A stretch of 64,000 nucleotides of DNA from JANWVO01 sp964458495 (GTDB lineage Bacteria; Acidobacteriota; Terriglobia; Bryobacterales; Bryobacteraceae), in NCBI GenBank assembly GCA_964458495.1, contig CAYWJB010000010.1, positions 1 through 64,000 of the forward strand. The letters run 5' to 3'. A program made the translations under genes and the position numbers. This document shows, one piece after another, positions 27,946 to 36,292 of this stretch. A model generated the notes under the pieces. It had not been told where the DNA came from, ran no database searches, and was given only the letters and a program-made list of their open reading frames with translations. Numbering within the stretch: position 1 is the stretch's first letter; every line of letters starts with the position of its first letter.

Positions 27946-28488
27946 TCAGCTCTGCGCCTGCTTTTCGGCCAGCGGGCCGATCACCGGCAGCACCAGACGG
28001 TCCCCGTTATAGGCTTTCCACATCAGCAGCAGCCACAGCACGAAGCCGCCCAGCGCGATGGCCATCATCAGCAGGAGGCTCAGAATCCAGCCCAGAACCG
28101 GAATCGCCGCCAGCACGGCGCTCAGGATCATCTCCACGATCCACAGCGCGATCCAGGCGATGTTGAAAAAGATCGACTGGAAGGCGTGGAACCGCACGTT
28201 CCGGTTCGTGCTGTATGGCGCCACCACCAGAAAGATGATCCCGGTGATCAGCCCGGCCAGATAGCAGAGCGCCCCGGCTGCGTTCTCGCTCAGCCCGGCT
28301 TGGGCAGGCTGGGCGCCATACCCCGGCGGAGGATACGCTCCCTGTTGATAACCCTGTTGGTAGCTTCCCTGCGGAGCCCCTCCCGCCGGCGGCGGGTATC
28401 CTCCTCCAGAAGCCTGTCCAACAGGTTGCCCGCAATTCGGGCAGAAGGCGCCCTCGGCGGGCGAACCGCAGTTGGCACAGTAAGGCAT
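27946..28488 (-). CDS. Zinc-ribbon membrane protein, DUF4870-like
   Basis: 180 aa. An N-terminal zinc ribbon (CANCGSPAEGAFCPNC) is followed by a Gln/Gly/Pro/Tyr-rich linker (about 25-62) and a three- or four-helix membrane domain of the DUF4870/Tic20-like type (AALCYLAGLITGIIFLV, then HAFQSIFFNI). Such proteins are common in bacteria and their function is unknown. TAATAG ends 7 nt before the ATG on this strand, and no ribosome site is visible. Confidence 0.9.
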   Translation of the reverse strand: MPYCANCGSPAEGAFCPNCGQPVGQASGGGYPPPAGGAPQGSYQQGYQQGAYPPPGYGAQPAQAGLSENAAGALCYLAGLITGIIFLVVAPYSTNRNVRFHAFQSIFFNIAWIALWIVEMILSAVLAAIPVLGWILSLLLMMAIALGGFVLWLLLMWKAYNGDRLVLPVIGPLAEKQAQS

Positions 28489-28495
28489 AGTGGCC

Positions 28496-28501
28496 CTATT
28501 A
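28496..28501 (-). promoter_or_regulatory. Candidate -10 element 7 nt before a start codon
   Basis: TAATAG on the minus strand is separated from the ATG at 28488 by ggccact. It fits the leaderless-type arrangement found at several unit heads here. Confidence 0.4.
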
Positions 28502-28503
28502 GA

Positions 28504-29400
28504 TCACGCCGCCTGTCCGGACTCAACCGGATTTTCGCCGGCCCCTTGCCGGGTTCGCCAGGCGATCCACTCCGCCCCGGCGAGCACCACCATCGCCGCC
28601 AGGAAACTCCACGTCAAGATTGTCACCGAATGTTTGAAGACGCCGAACTCGCGGTCGAACTTGCGGAACAGCCACGGCCAGATGGCCAGGTTCACCCACT
28701 TCAAGACTTCCAGCGCCAGCCCCACAACGACTACCCGCGGCAGGATCGCCCGCCGCGGCACCCGCGTGTTCGGCAGATAGGCGTAGATCAGGAACAGCGC
28801 CAGAATCGTCACCGGCAGCGACGCCGCCTTGGCGATCATCTTGATCACCAGCGGCGCGCTCGTCCCCGTCTGGCCGAAAAACGCCTCCCACACCTGCACC
28901 CCCGCGCCGGTGAGCGCCGCCGATAACAGCGCCAGCCAGCCGCAAACGAAGATGAGCGCCATGCTTACGGCCTGGTTCTTCAGGAGGCTCCGGTTCTCCT
29001 TCACTCCCCACGCGCGGTTCAGCGCCACCTCCAGCGGCAGGAAGATGCCGTTGGCCGTGAACAGCAGCAGCAGCATCGACAGCCACTCCACGCGCCGCCG
29101 CCACTGCGTGATCGTCTCCAGGTTGTAGGCGAGGAACTCGCCCGTCGCGCCCGCGAAGAAATCCTGGATCGTCGCATACAGCGCCGTGACCGCCGCCGGC
29201 CAGCCCAGCACGTTGCGGAACAGCGCGATCAGCACCAGCATGAACGGCCAGAACGACAACAGCACGTTGGCCGCAATGGCGAACGCGTAAACGTGCGATT
29301 CGGTCGACAGCACGTAACGGCCGATCTGCCGCGCGTCCTCCTTCAGTTCGGACAGGGCGGCGCGGACTTCCGCCCACAGTTGCTTCACAGCAGCGGTCAC
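28504..29400 (-). CDS. YihY/BrkB-family inner-membrane protein
   Basis: 298 aa with six predicted membrane helices and the family elements FWPFMLVLIALF, LLLLFTANGIFLPLEVALNRAWGV and YAYLPNTRVPRRAILPR. The family was once called ribonuclease BN in error, and its true role is unsettled; a transport or envelope function is usual. The GTG start at 29400 has TAGTAT 6 nt upstream. The last stretch after the final helix is short and polar. It is divergent from the sugar isomerase gene, with 30 nt between start codons. Confidence 0.93.
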   Translation of the reverse strand: MTAAVKQLWAEVRAALSELKEDARQIGRYVLSTESHVYAFAIAANVLLSFWPFMLVLIALFRNVLGWPAAVTALYATIQDFFAGATGEFLAYNLETITQWRRRVEWLSMLLLLFTANGIFLPLEVALNRAWGVKENRSLLKNQAVSMALIFVCGWLALLSAALTGAGVQVWEAFFGQTGTSAPLVIKMIAKAASLPVTILALFLIYAYLPNTRVPRRAILPRVVVVGLALEVLKWVNLAIWPWLFRKFDREFGVFKHSVTILTWSFLAAMVVLAGAEWIAWRTRQGAGENPVESGQAA

Positions 29401-29406
29401 AGTTCG

Positions 29407-29412
29407 ATACTA
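29407..29412 (-). promoter_or_regulatory. Candidate -10 element 6 nt before the BrkB-family start
   Basis: TAGTAT on the minus strand lies 6 nt before the GTG at 29400. On the plus strand the overlapping TACTAT (29408-29413) could be the -10 of the divergent isomerase gene, so one palindromic patch may serve both. Confidence 0.45.
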
Positions 29413-29430
29413 TCCGTCCGAGGGAGCGCC

Positions 29431-30318
29431 ATGCCGCAGTTTGAACCTGTGCTTCATTCCGTTTCCTATGCGGGCGTCTGGCCCGGGCAGGCGCGGCTCT
29501 CGCTGGACGATTTCCTGGTGAAAGCCGCCTCGCTCGGCTTCCGCGGCGTGATGCTGATGGCCAAACGGCCGCACCTGTCGGTTCTCGATTACGGGCGCGA
29601 GGAGTGCCTGCGGCTCCGCGAGCGGATGGAATCGCTCGGCCTCCACTGCGCCGTGCTCGCCGGCTACAACAATTTCTCGGCCGGCGCGGACCGGCCCGAC
29701 ATTCCCATGGCCGAGATCCAGCTCGCCCACATCGAGGCCCTCTGCCGCCGCGCCGCCGACCTCGGCGCGCCCGTGGTCCGCATCTTCACCGCATACGAGC
29801 ATCCGGAGTTCCCTCTGCACCGGCTCGCTGACATCCTGCGCGAAGCCGCGGACCGCGCCGCAAAGTTCGACGTGATCCTCGGCGTGCAGAACCACCATGA
29901 TTCGGCTTCGCACTACCTGGCTTTGCGCGATCTGCTCGACGCCGTCGATCACCCGCATTGCAAGGCCTGCTTCGACGCCTGGACCCCGGCGCTGCAGGGT
30001 GACAACCTCGAAGCCGCCGCCCGGATCATGGCCCCTTACACGGTTCACACGACCGCCGCCGACTATCAGCTGCGCCCGCGCTTCCGCTACCTGCCTGCGC
30101 AAGTCAATTTCGAGCCGCTGCCGCCGGCGACGCTGGCCGTCCCCATGGGCGAAGGCATCATCCAGTACCGCGCCTTCTTCGCCGCCCTGCGCGACGGCGG
30201 CTACCGCGGCCCCGTGGCCTACGAGATGTGCAGCCCTTTGCGCGGCGGAGGCAGCATCGAAAACCTCGACCGCTGCGCCCGGAAGTTCCTCGAATACATG
30301 GACGGGATTGCCGACTGA
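29431..30318 (+). CDS. Sugar phosphate isomerase/epimerase family protein (xylose-isomerase-like TIM barrel)
   Basis: 295 aa AP_endonuc_2 fold. Metal-binding positions look present: a Glu/His-containing strand (FTAYEHPE), QNHHDSASHY, KACFDAWTP, and the closing YEMCSPLRG. These enzymes epimerise or isomerise sugars and inositol derivatives, and they often work with Gfo/Idh/MocA oxidoreductases such as the two genes encoded a few kilobases away. The ATG has cgaggga upstream. The substrate is not predictable. Confidence 0.9.
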   Translation: MPQFEPVLHSVSYAGVWPGQARLSLDDFLVKAASLGFRGVMLMAKRPHLSVLDYGREECLRLRERMESLGLHCAVLAGYNNFSAGADRPDIPMAEIQLAHIEALCRRAADLGAPVVRIFTAYEHPEFPLHRLADILREAADRAAKFDVILGVQNHHDSASHYLALRDLLDAVDHPHCKACFDAWTPALQGDNLEAAARIMAPYTVHTTAADYQLRPRFRYLPAQVNFEPLPPATLAVPMGEGIIQYRAFFAALRDGGYRGPVAYEMCSPLRGGGSIENLDRCARKFLEYMDGIAD

Positions 30319-30372
30319 GTTCCCTCGGGCGGGACGATGACGCCTTGCCGCGCGGCTGCCGGCGCGCGCCGA

Positions 30373-31941
30373 TCACGCCCGCACCAGCCGCCGCACCTCC
30401 GCCACCAAGCGCGCCATCGTAAAAGGCTTGTGCAGCAAGCGCGTCCTGGCGTCCTCCACCGCAAGCTCCTGCTCCTCGGCATAGCCCGTGATGAACAGCA
30501 CACGGAGCTCCGGCCAGCGCATCCGCAGCCGCCCGGCGAGTTCCCTTCCGGAGATCCCCGGCATCGTGAGATCCGTGACCAGCGCCGCCGGCGGCGATCC
30601 GCGCCGCTCGCATGCCTCCAAAGCCTCGTGCGCCGAGCCCGCCTCCAGTATCGCGATCCCCTCGCGCTCCAGCGCGCGGCGGACCAGCGCGCGAATGCCC
30701 GGCTCGTCGTCCACCAGCAGCACCGCTGATTCGCTTTCCTCCCCGCCCCTCGCGCGCGGGCACCCGGCCACCAGTGCGCGCTGCTCCAGTTCCAGCGTGC
30801 CGCCCATCCGCTCCCAGCTCTTCACCACCCCGGCGAGCCCCAGCGGCGGGTCCGTGCCCGCCTTCTGTCCGGCGAACGGCTCGAACATGCGCTCCCGCGC
30901 ATCCCCGCTCAGCTCCGCGTCGGCCCATTCCAGCCGCAGTTTCACACGGTCATCGTCAGCCTCCTGTACGCGCAGCCGCAGCGTCGCTCCCGCTCCCAGC
31001 GCATGCCGCAGATAGCGCGCCGCTTCGAAGACCACCCGCGACAGCAGCTCCTCCGACGTGTGTGCGCACAGCTCCGGCGGCGGCAGCTCCGGATCCACGC
31101 CCCACTCCGCCCACTCCGCCATGTGCTCGCGCATCCACTGCGCCAGCCGCACCGGCGCAGTTTCAAATTCCTGCACGACGGTCAGCGCGTTCAGGTCCTT
31201 CGTGATCCGGCCCAGCCGTTCCGCCGCGCGCAGGATTTCGGCCATTCCGGCCCGCCGCACGTCGCCTTCGGGCAGGCTCTCCAGGATCTCCTCTCCGTAG
31301 CCTCCGATAATCATCAGCAGATTGTTGGCAACGTGCGCCACCCGTGCAGCCAGCCGCTCCAGGGCGGCGCGCTTGGCACGTTCGATCTCGGCGGCCGGGA
31401 CGGATGGCTTGGCTGCCTCCGGGGCCGCCGGCGCCCGCTCCTCCTCCGGTGCCTCCTCGCCGGTGTCCTCCTCGCCGGCTTCCTCCCCGCGCAATTCCAG
31501 CACGGTGAGCAATGCCTCTTCGCGCCGCTCTCCTTGCCACGCGGGCGCCGGATCCAGCATCAGCTGAAACCGCCGCGCCTCGTCGCCCCCGCCCGTCATC
31601 AGCTCGCATTCTTCCACCGGCTGGCCCGTTTCGATCACTTCCCGGATCCACTCCGCCACGGGCGCGCCCGGAAACAGCCGGCTCACGTCCGCCTGAGCCA
31701 CTTCCTCCGGCCGCAGGCCGAACAGGTCCCGGAAGGCCTGGTTGGCGGCGCGCAGCGAGCCGTCCTTCGCCGCTACGGCCACCGCCACCGGCAGCGCCGC
31801 CAGAATCTCCTGGAAATACCGGCGCTCGGATTCCGCCAGCGCCAGCAGGCGCGCCACGTCGGCGCGCTTCCAGAACTCGTGCTCCACTCGCTGCATTTCG
31901 GGCGTCTGACTCCAGTCTCCGGCGCAGCCGGGGGCAGGCAC
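30373..31941 (-). CDS. PAS - degenerate histidine kinase - receiver hybrid protein
   Basis: 522 aa, no membrane segment. PAS domain about 40-120 (LPVAVAVAAKDGSLRAANQAFRDLFG), then an acidic Glu/Ala/Pro linker (about 150-190), then the HisKA-like helix keeping the acceptor His in RVAHVANNLL (about 205). The ATPase-like part has lost the N box (EAARYLRHAL in place of NLAVNARDAM) and the DxGxG motif, keeping only MFEPF and LGLAGVV. The receiver (about 400-520) is intact: VLLVDDEPG, the phospho-acceptor in VTDLTMPG, TGYAEE and HKPF. It may be phosphorylated by another kinase and signal through its receiver. The start (GTG 31941) is uncertain; an ATG 15 codons later is possible. Confidence 0.85.
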   Translation of the reverse strand: MPAPGCAGDWSQTPEMQRVEHEFWKRADVARLLALAESERRYFQEILAALPVAVAVAAKDGSLRAANQAFRDLFGLRPEEVAQADVSRLFPGAPVAEWIREVIETGQPVEECELMTGGGDEARRFQLMLDPAPAWQGERREEALLTVLELRGEEAGEEDTGEEAPEEERAPAAPEAAKPSVPAAEIERAKRAALERLAARVAHVANNLLMIIGGYGEEILESLPEGDVRRAGMAEILRAAERLGRITKDLNALTVVQEFETAPVRLAQWMREHMAEWAEWGVDPELPPPELCAHTSEELLSRVVFEAARYLRHALGAGATLRLRVQEADDDRVKLRLEWADAELSGDARERMFEPFAGQKAGTDPPLGLAGVVKSWERMGGTLELEQRALVAGCPRARGGEESESAVLLVDDEPGIRALVRRALEREGIAILEAGSAHEALEACERRGSPPAALVTDLTMPGISGRELAGRLRMRWPELRVLFITGYAEEQELAVEDARTRLLHKPFTMARLVAEVRRLVRA

Positions 31942-32011
31942 AACGGAACCAGCCTCCCAATCTTACTTCGGCAGGTACTGGGACTCGGGTTCTAAGGTGT
32001 TCAACGAAGGG

Positions 32012-32065
32012 GACAGCCTGAATTGCCTCCTTCGCGGGTTCCCCAGGACGCCGGTTCAGGCTGTC
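32012..32065. repeat. Inverted repeat, REP-like
   Basis: Perfect 11-bp arms gacagcctgaa and ttcaggctgtc flank a 32-nt loop with some internal pairing. It fills the gap between xerC and the hybrid sensor gene. It resembles a dispersed palindromic element, but only one copy is in the window. It could also terminate the xerC transcript. Confidence 0.55.
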
Positions 32066-32080
32066 GCCCTTGGCCGAGCG

Positions 32081-32977
32081 TCAAGCCCGCGGGTGCGCCT
32101 TGTCGTAGACTTCCATCAGCTCGCGCAGCGAGACCTGCGTGTACTTCTGCGTCGTCGATAGCGACGCATGGCCCAGCAGCTCCTGAATGGCCCTCAGATC
32201 GGCGCCCGCGTTCAAAAGATGCGTGGCGTAGGCGTGCCGCAGCGAGTGCGGGTGGATGGAGGAGTCGCCGGCGAGGGCGATGGCGTACAACCGCAGGATC
32301 TTGTGCGCGCCGCGCGCTGTGAGCCGACGCCCGCGGTGGTTGACGAACACGGCTTTCTCGCCCGGCGCCGCCCTGCGACACTCCATGTACCGGCGCAGAG
32401 CATCCAGCGCGCGGGCAGGGATCGGCACCTGCCGCTCCTTCTTGCGCTTGCCGCGCACGCGCACCCAGCCCTCGCGCAGGTCCAGATCCTCGATGTTCAT
32501 CCCCTCCAGTTCGCTGATTCGCAGGCCGCAACCGTAGAGCACCTCGAGCAGCGCCAGGTCGCGCTCCGGATAGGGGCGCTCGATCTTGCGCTCCGCCACG
32601 CCGTCGATCAGCGTGTTGGTCTGCTCTTCGGTCGGCACCACGGGCAAGCGCTTGGGCAGCCGCGGCGTCGCCAGCAGCTTGGCCCGGTTCACCGTCACCG
32701 CCCCGCGCCGCAGGCAGTGCTCGAACAGGCTCCGCACGGCGGCCAGTTTCCGCCGGATCGTTGTCCTGTCCAGCCCGCGGCCATGGAGATGCGCCAGCCA
32801 CTCGCGGAGCTCCAGCACATCGAATTGCGCAGGCTCCGGCGGCCCCAGCCCGCCGCGCGAGAAGTACTCCAGGAACTGCCGCAGATCCACGCCGTAGGTG
32901 GCCAGCGTCTGTTCGGAGGCGTTTTGCCGCTTCAGCTCGGCCAGATAATCCCGGATCCAGCGTTCAAGCTCGCTCAT
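32081..32977 (-). CDS. xerC: Tyrosine recombinase XerC/XerD type
   Basis: 298 aa from the ATG at 32977, the size of chromosome-dimer-resolving Xer recombinases. The N-terminal SAM-like domain (LERWIRDYLAELKRQNASEQTLATY) and catalytic residues are complete: Arg in YGCGLRISEL, Lys in RGKRKKERQVP, HxxR in HPHSLRHAYATHLL, His in LGHASLSTTQKYTQ and Tyr in the same segment. It overlaps trmFO by 14 nt, an order also seen in other bacteria (trmFO-xerC-hslV in Firmicutes). It acts on dif sites. The assignment to XerC rather than XerD is by context. Confidence 0.93.
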   Translation of the reverse strand: MSELERWIRDYLAELKRQNASEQTLATYGVDLRQFLEYFSRGGLGPPEPAQFDVLELREWLAHLHGRGLDRTTIRRKLAAVRSLFEHCLRRGAVTVNRAKLLATPRLPKRLPVVPTEEQTNTLIDGVAERKIERPYPERDLALLEVLYGCGLRISELEGMNIEDLDLREGWVRVRGKRKKERQVPIPARALDALRRYMECRRAAPGEKAVFVNHRGRRLTARGAHKILRLYAIALAGDSSIHPHSLRHAYATHLLNAGADLRAIQELLGHASLSTTQKYTQVSLRELMEVYDKAHPRA

Positions 32978-34319
32978 GGCGTGTGAGCGCCTCCAGTGCG
33001 CGGCGGCACAGCTCCGCGTGGCGCGCCTTGCGGTCCTTGCCCAGCTTGCGGCGCGTCTCCTCGTCCAGCTCCGGCAACAGGTCGAAAGAGATGTTGGCCG
33101 GCTGATAGGACCTGCCCCGCGCGTGCGACACATAATGCGCCAGCGAGCCGAGCGCAGTCTCTCGCGGCACCGGCTGCGGCTCCTCGCCGCGAGCCATGGC
33201 CGCCGCCGCGCGCCCGGCCAGCAGGCCCGTGGCCATCGACTCGACGTAACCCTCGACGCCGGAAATCTGACCCCCGAACAAAATACGCGGTTCCTGTTTC
33301 AGCCGCAGGTTCGCGTCCAGCAGCGCCGGAGCGTTGATATACGTATTGCGGTGCACCTGCCCGTACCGCAGAAACTCGGCCTGCTCGAGCCCGGGAATCA
33401 TGCGGAACACGCGCTTCTGCTCTCCGAATTTCATGTAGTTCTGGAAGCCCACCAGGTTGTAGCTGCCCGCGCGCAGGTCCTCCTGCCGGAGCTGCACCAC
33501 CGCCCACGGGCGCCTGCCCGTGCGGGGATCGACGAGCCCCACCGGCTTCATCGGACCGAAGCGCAGCGTGTCGCGCCCGCGGCGCGCCAGCTCCTCGATC
33601 GGCAGGCAGGCTTCAAAGAAGGGAACTTTGCCCTCGCGCAGCAGCCGGTCTTCCTCGATGTGCGCGTCGGCGGGCTCCGCGCTCAGCACGGCATCGACAA
33701 ACGCTTCGTACTCGTCGCGCGTGAGCGGGCAGTTCAGGTAATCGTCTCCGCCGTCGAGCGACTTGCCGTAACGTGACGCCGCGAACACCTTGCTGCGGTC
33801 AATCGTGGCCGCATCGACAACCGGGCTGATCGAATCGTAGAAGTAGAGCCCCTCGCTTCCGGTGCGGCGCGCGATATCGGCGGCGAGCGCGCCCGAGGTC
33901 AGCGGTCCGGTGGCGACGATGACGATGCCATCGGGAGGGATTTCGGAGGCTTCTTCGCGCTCCAGCTTGATGCGCGGCTCGGAAAGGATCGCCGCCGTGA
34001 TCTCGCGCGAGAAGATCTCGCGGTCCACGGTGAGTGCGTGTCCGCCGGGCACGCGCGCCCGCGCCGCCGCCAGCATCCCCAGCGAGCCCAGCCGCCGCAA
34101 CTCCTCCTTCAGCAGCCACGACGCGGTGTTTTCGGCATCGCTCTTGAGCGAGTTCGAGCAGACCAGTTCGGCCAGCTCCCCGGTCTTGTGCGCCGCCGTC
34201 TGACGCACCGGGCGCATTTCATATAGGATGCATTCCAGCCCGGCGCGCGCGATCTGCCAGGCCGCCTCCGTCCCGGCCAGGCCGCCGCCCAAAACATGAA
34301 TGACCGGTTTTGATCCCAA
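32964..34319 (-). CDS. trmFO: Folate-dependent tRNA (uracil-54-C5)-methyltransferase
   Basis: 451 aa. Makes ribothymidine at position 54 of tRNAs with methylenetetrahydrofolate and FAD. The FAD motif is VLGGGLAGTEAAW at the N-terminus. Other family segments are CSNSLKSDAENTASWLLKEE, FGPMKPVGL and VGFQNYMKFGEQKRVFRMIPG. I chose the TTG at 34319, which gives LGSKPVIHVLGGGLAG and has ggag 6-9 nt upstream; the longer frame reads into the divergent M61 gene. It is divergent from an M61 peptidase, with 23 nt between start codons. Confidence 0.95.
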   Translation of the reverse strand: MGSKPVIHVLGGGLAGTEAAWQIARAGLECILYEMRPVRQTAAHKTGELAELVCSNSLKSDAENTASWLLKEELRRLGSLGMLAAARARVPGGHALTVDREIFSREITAAILSEPRIKLEREEASEIPPDGIVIVATGPLTSGALAADIARRTGSEGLYFYDSISPVVDAATIDRSKVFAASRYGKSLDGGDDYLNCPLTRDEYEAFVDAVLSAEPADAHIEEDRLLREGKVPFFEACLPIEELARRGRDTLRFGPMKPVGLVDPRTGRRPWAVVQLRQEDLRAGSYNLVGFQNYMKFGEQKRVFRMIPGLEQAEFLRYGQVHRNTYINAPALLDANLRLKQEPRILFGGQISGVEGYVESMATGLLAGRAAAAMARGEEPQPVPRETALGSLAHYVSHARGRSYQPANISFDLLPELDEETRRKLGKDRKARHAELCRRALEALTRHERA

Positions 34320-34338
34320 GCTGTCTCCATTGTAGAAC
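34310..34338 (+). promoter_or_regulatory. Overlapping divergent promoters of trmFO and the M61 peptidase
   Basis: On the plus strand, TTGATC at 34310-34315 and TAGAAC at 34333-34338 are 17 nt apart, ending 4 nt before the M61 ATG. On the minus strand, TACAAT (34334-34329) ends 9 nt before the trmFO TTG. The two -10 elements overlap by two bases, so transcription in the two directions should be mutually exclusive. Confidence 0.5.
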
Positions 34339-34342
34339 CGCC

Positions 34343-36163
34343 ATGACCCGACGCCTGCTTCTTTTCTTCGCCATTTCCGCCTCCGCCTGCGCGCAGGAGC
34401 CGCTGCGGTACACGCTCCGGTTCCCGCAGCCGCACACGCATTACGTGGAGGTGGCGGCGCAAATCCCCGTCTCGGGGCCGGAAATCGAGTTGTACATGGC
34501 CGTCTGGACGCCCGGCTCCTATCTGGTGCGCGAGTATTCACGGTTCGTGGAGGACTTTCACGCCCGTGGCGCGCAGGGTCGCGCACTTCGCTGGGAGAAG
34601 ACGCGCAAGAACCGCTGGAAGATCCAGACCGGCGGGGCTTCCTCCGTGGAGGTCTCCTACCGCGTCTACGCGCGCGAGATGAGCGTGCAAGGCAACTGGG
34701 TGGACGCCGGGTTCGCCATGCTGAACGGCGCTCCGACGTTCATCACGCTTGCCGGCGGCGAAAAGCGCCCCCACGAAGTGCGGCTCGAGCTGCCCGCTGC
34801 GTGGAAGAAATCGATCAGCGGGATGAAAGAGCGCCCCGCGCCGCACACCTGGATCGCCGCGGATTTCGATGAACTCGTCGACTGCCCCATCTATGCAGGC
34901 AACGCTGCCATCCACGAATTCACAGCAGCAGGGAAGGAGCATTATCTGGTGAACGAGGGCGAAGGCCCGTGGTGGGACGGGCCGGCATCGGCGCGCGACG
35001 TGGCGAAGATCGTCGAAGAGTACGCGCGCATGTTCGGCGGGCTGCCCTACGAGAAGTACGTCTTCTTCAACCTGCTCACCGGAGCTGGCGGCGGTCTCGA
35101 GCACCGCAACTCGACCTGGATGAACACGAGCCGCTGGGCGTACGGCAACACGCAGGAGGCGCCGGCCGCCGCGCCGGACCCTTCGGCGCCGCGCGTGCGG
35201 CGGCCGACGCGGCTCGGCTGGCTCGGCTTGGTCAGCCACGAGTATTTCCACCTGTGGAATGTGAAGCGCCTGCGCCCCGTCGAGCTGGGGCCGTTCGATT
35301 ACGAGAACGAGAACTACACGCGCAGCCTCTGGCTGGCCGAAGGCGTGACGTCGTATTACGGCCCGCTGGCACTCGCGCGGGCGAAACTGTCTACGCGCGA
35401 GCAGCTCCTTCAGGCGATGTCGCAGGCGATCGGGCAGTTGCAGTCGACGCCCGGGCGGCTGGTGACTCCGGTGGAGCAGGCGAGCTTCGACGCATGGATC
35501 GGCCTGTACCGGACGCACGAAAACACGCCGAACACGACGATCAGCTATTACACGAAAGGGCAGGTGATCGGCCTGCTGCTCGATGCCAAAATCCGCCGCG
35601 CGACCGGCGGCCGCCGCTCGCTCGACGACGCCATGCGGCTTGCTTACCAGCGCTACGGCGGCGCGCGCGGCTTCACGCCGCAGCAGTTTCGCGCGGTGTG
35701 CAACGAGGTGGCGGGCGCGGATCTTTCCGAATGGTTCCGGCGCGTTCTCGAGACCACCGAGGAGCTGGATTACGCGGAAATGCTCGACTGGTTCGGGCTG
35801 CGCTTCCGCCCGGCGCAGGGCCGGCCGCAACTGGTCACCGGGATCAGCGTCAGCGCGAACACGCCCGGCCGCATCGTGATCTCCGGCCTGCGCCGCGGAA
35901 CACCGGCCTACGAAGCGGGCTTCAACGTGGATGACGAGATTCTCGCCGTCAACGGTTTCCGCGTGCGGCCCGAGCAATGGCCGTCGCACCTGGAAAACTA
36001 CAAGCCCGGCACGGCGGTGGAAGTGCTCGTCGCCCGCCGCGACCAGCTCATGACGCTGAAGCTGCCGCTGGAGGCGCGCACCCCCGAGTCCTGGACGCTG
36101 GAGATCCGCCCCGACGCCACCGAGGAGCAGAAAGCCCGCCTTGCCGCGTGGGTCAGCCAGTAG
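34343..36163 (+). CDS. M61-family (glycyl aminopeptidase-like) secreted metallopeptidase with PDZ domain
   Basis: 606 aa. A signal peptide (LLLFFAISASACAQ) leads into an N-terminal beta domain. The catalytic domain has the zinc motif HEYFHLWN at about 307, with the third ligand Glu in LAEGVTSYYG about 38 residues on. A PDZ domain (about 500-585; GLRRGTPAYEAGF, DDEILAVNG) ends the protein. The fold matches PDZ-M61 peptidases that trim N-terminal glycine or acidic residues. It should act in the periplasm. It is divergent from trmFO and appears to be monocistronic. Confidence 0.93.
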   Translation: MTRRLLLFFAISASACAQEPLRYTLRFPQPHTHYVEVAAQIPVSGPEIELYMAVWTPGSYLVREYSRFVEDFHARGAQGRALRWEKTRKNRWKIQTGGASSVEVSYRVYAREMSVQGNWVDAGFAMLNGAPTFITLAGGEKRPHEVRLELPAAWKKSISGMKERPAPHTWIAADFDELVDCPIYAGNAAIHEFTAAGKEHYLVNEGEGPWWDGPASARDVAKIVEEYARMFGGLPYEKYVFFNLLTGAGGGLEHRNSTWMNTSRWAYGNTQEAPAAAPDPSAPRVRRPTRLGWLGLVSHEYFHLWNVKRLRPVELGPFDYENENYTRSLWLAEGVTSYYGPLALARAKLSTREQLLQAMSQAIGQLQSTPGRLVTPVEQASFDAWIGLYRTHENTPNTTISYYTKGQVIGLLLDAKIRRATGGRRSLDDAMRLAYQRYGGARGFTPQQFRAVCNEVAGADLSEWFRRVLETTEELDYAEMLDWFGLRFRPAQGRPQLVTGISVSANTPGRIVISGLRRGTPAYEAGFNVDDEILAVNGFRVRPEQWPSHLENYKPGTAVEVLVARRDQLMTLKLPLEARTPESWTLEIRPDATEEQKARLAAWVSQ

Positions 36164-36232
36164 TGGATTCTCGTCTCTTCCATCGGCGTCCCGAATCGCG
36201 AAGCCCCCTTTTCTTTCGGGAATGAAAACCGC

Positions 36233-36258
36233 TTGACGTTTTAAAGGGGGGGTAAAAT
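36233..36258 (+). promoter_or_regulatory. Promoter with a seven-G tract between -35 and -10
   Basis: TTGACG (36233-36238) and TAAAAT (36253-36258) are separated by 14 nt, of which the seven nearest the -10 are G. Adding two to four G would bring the spacer to the optimal 16-18 nt. A second promoter of the same build lies at 44274-44301. Confidence 0.55.
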
Positions 36259-36292
36259 AAGGATGCCTGGATCCTCATTGGGGAGGATAGCG

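Noticed and set aside
32012..32065. dif site for XerC
   Set aside because: Arms are 11 bp with a 32-nt loop, unlike the 28-bp dif with a 6-nt centre.
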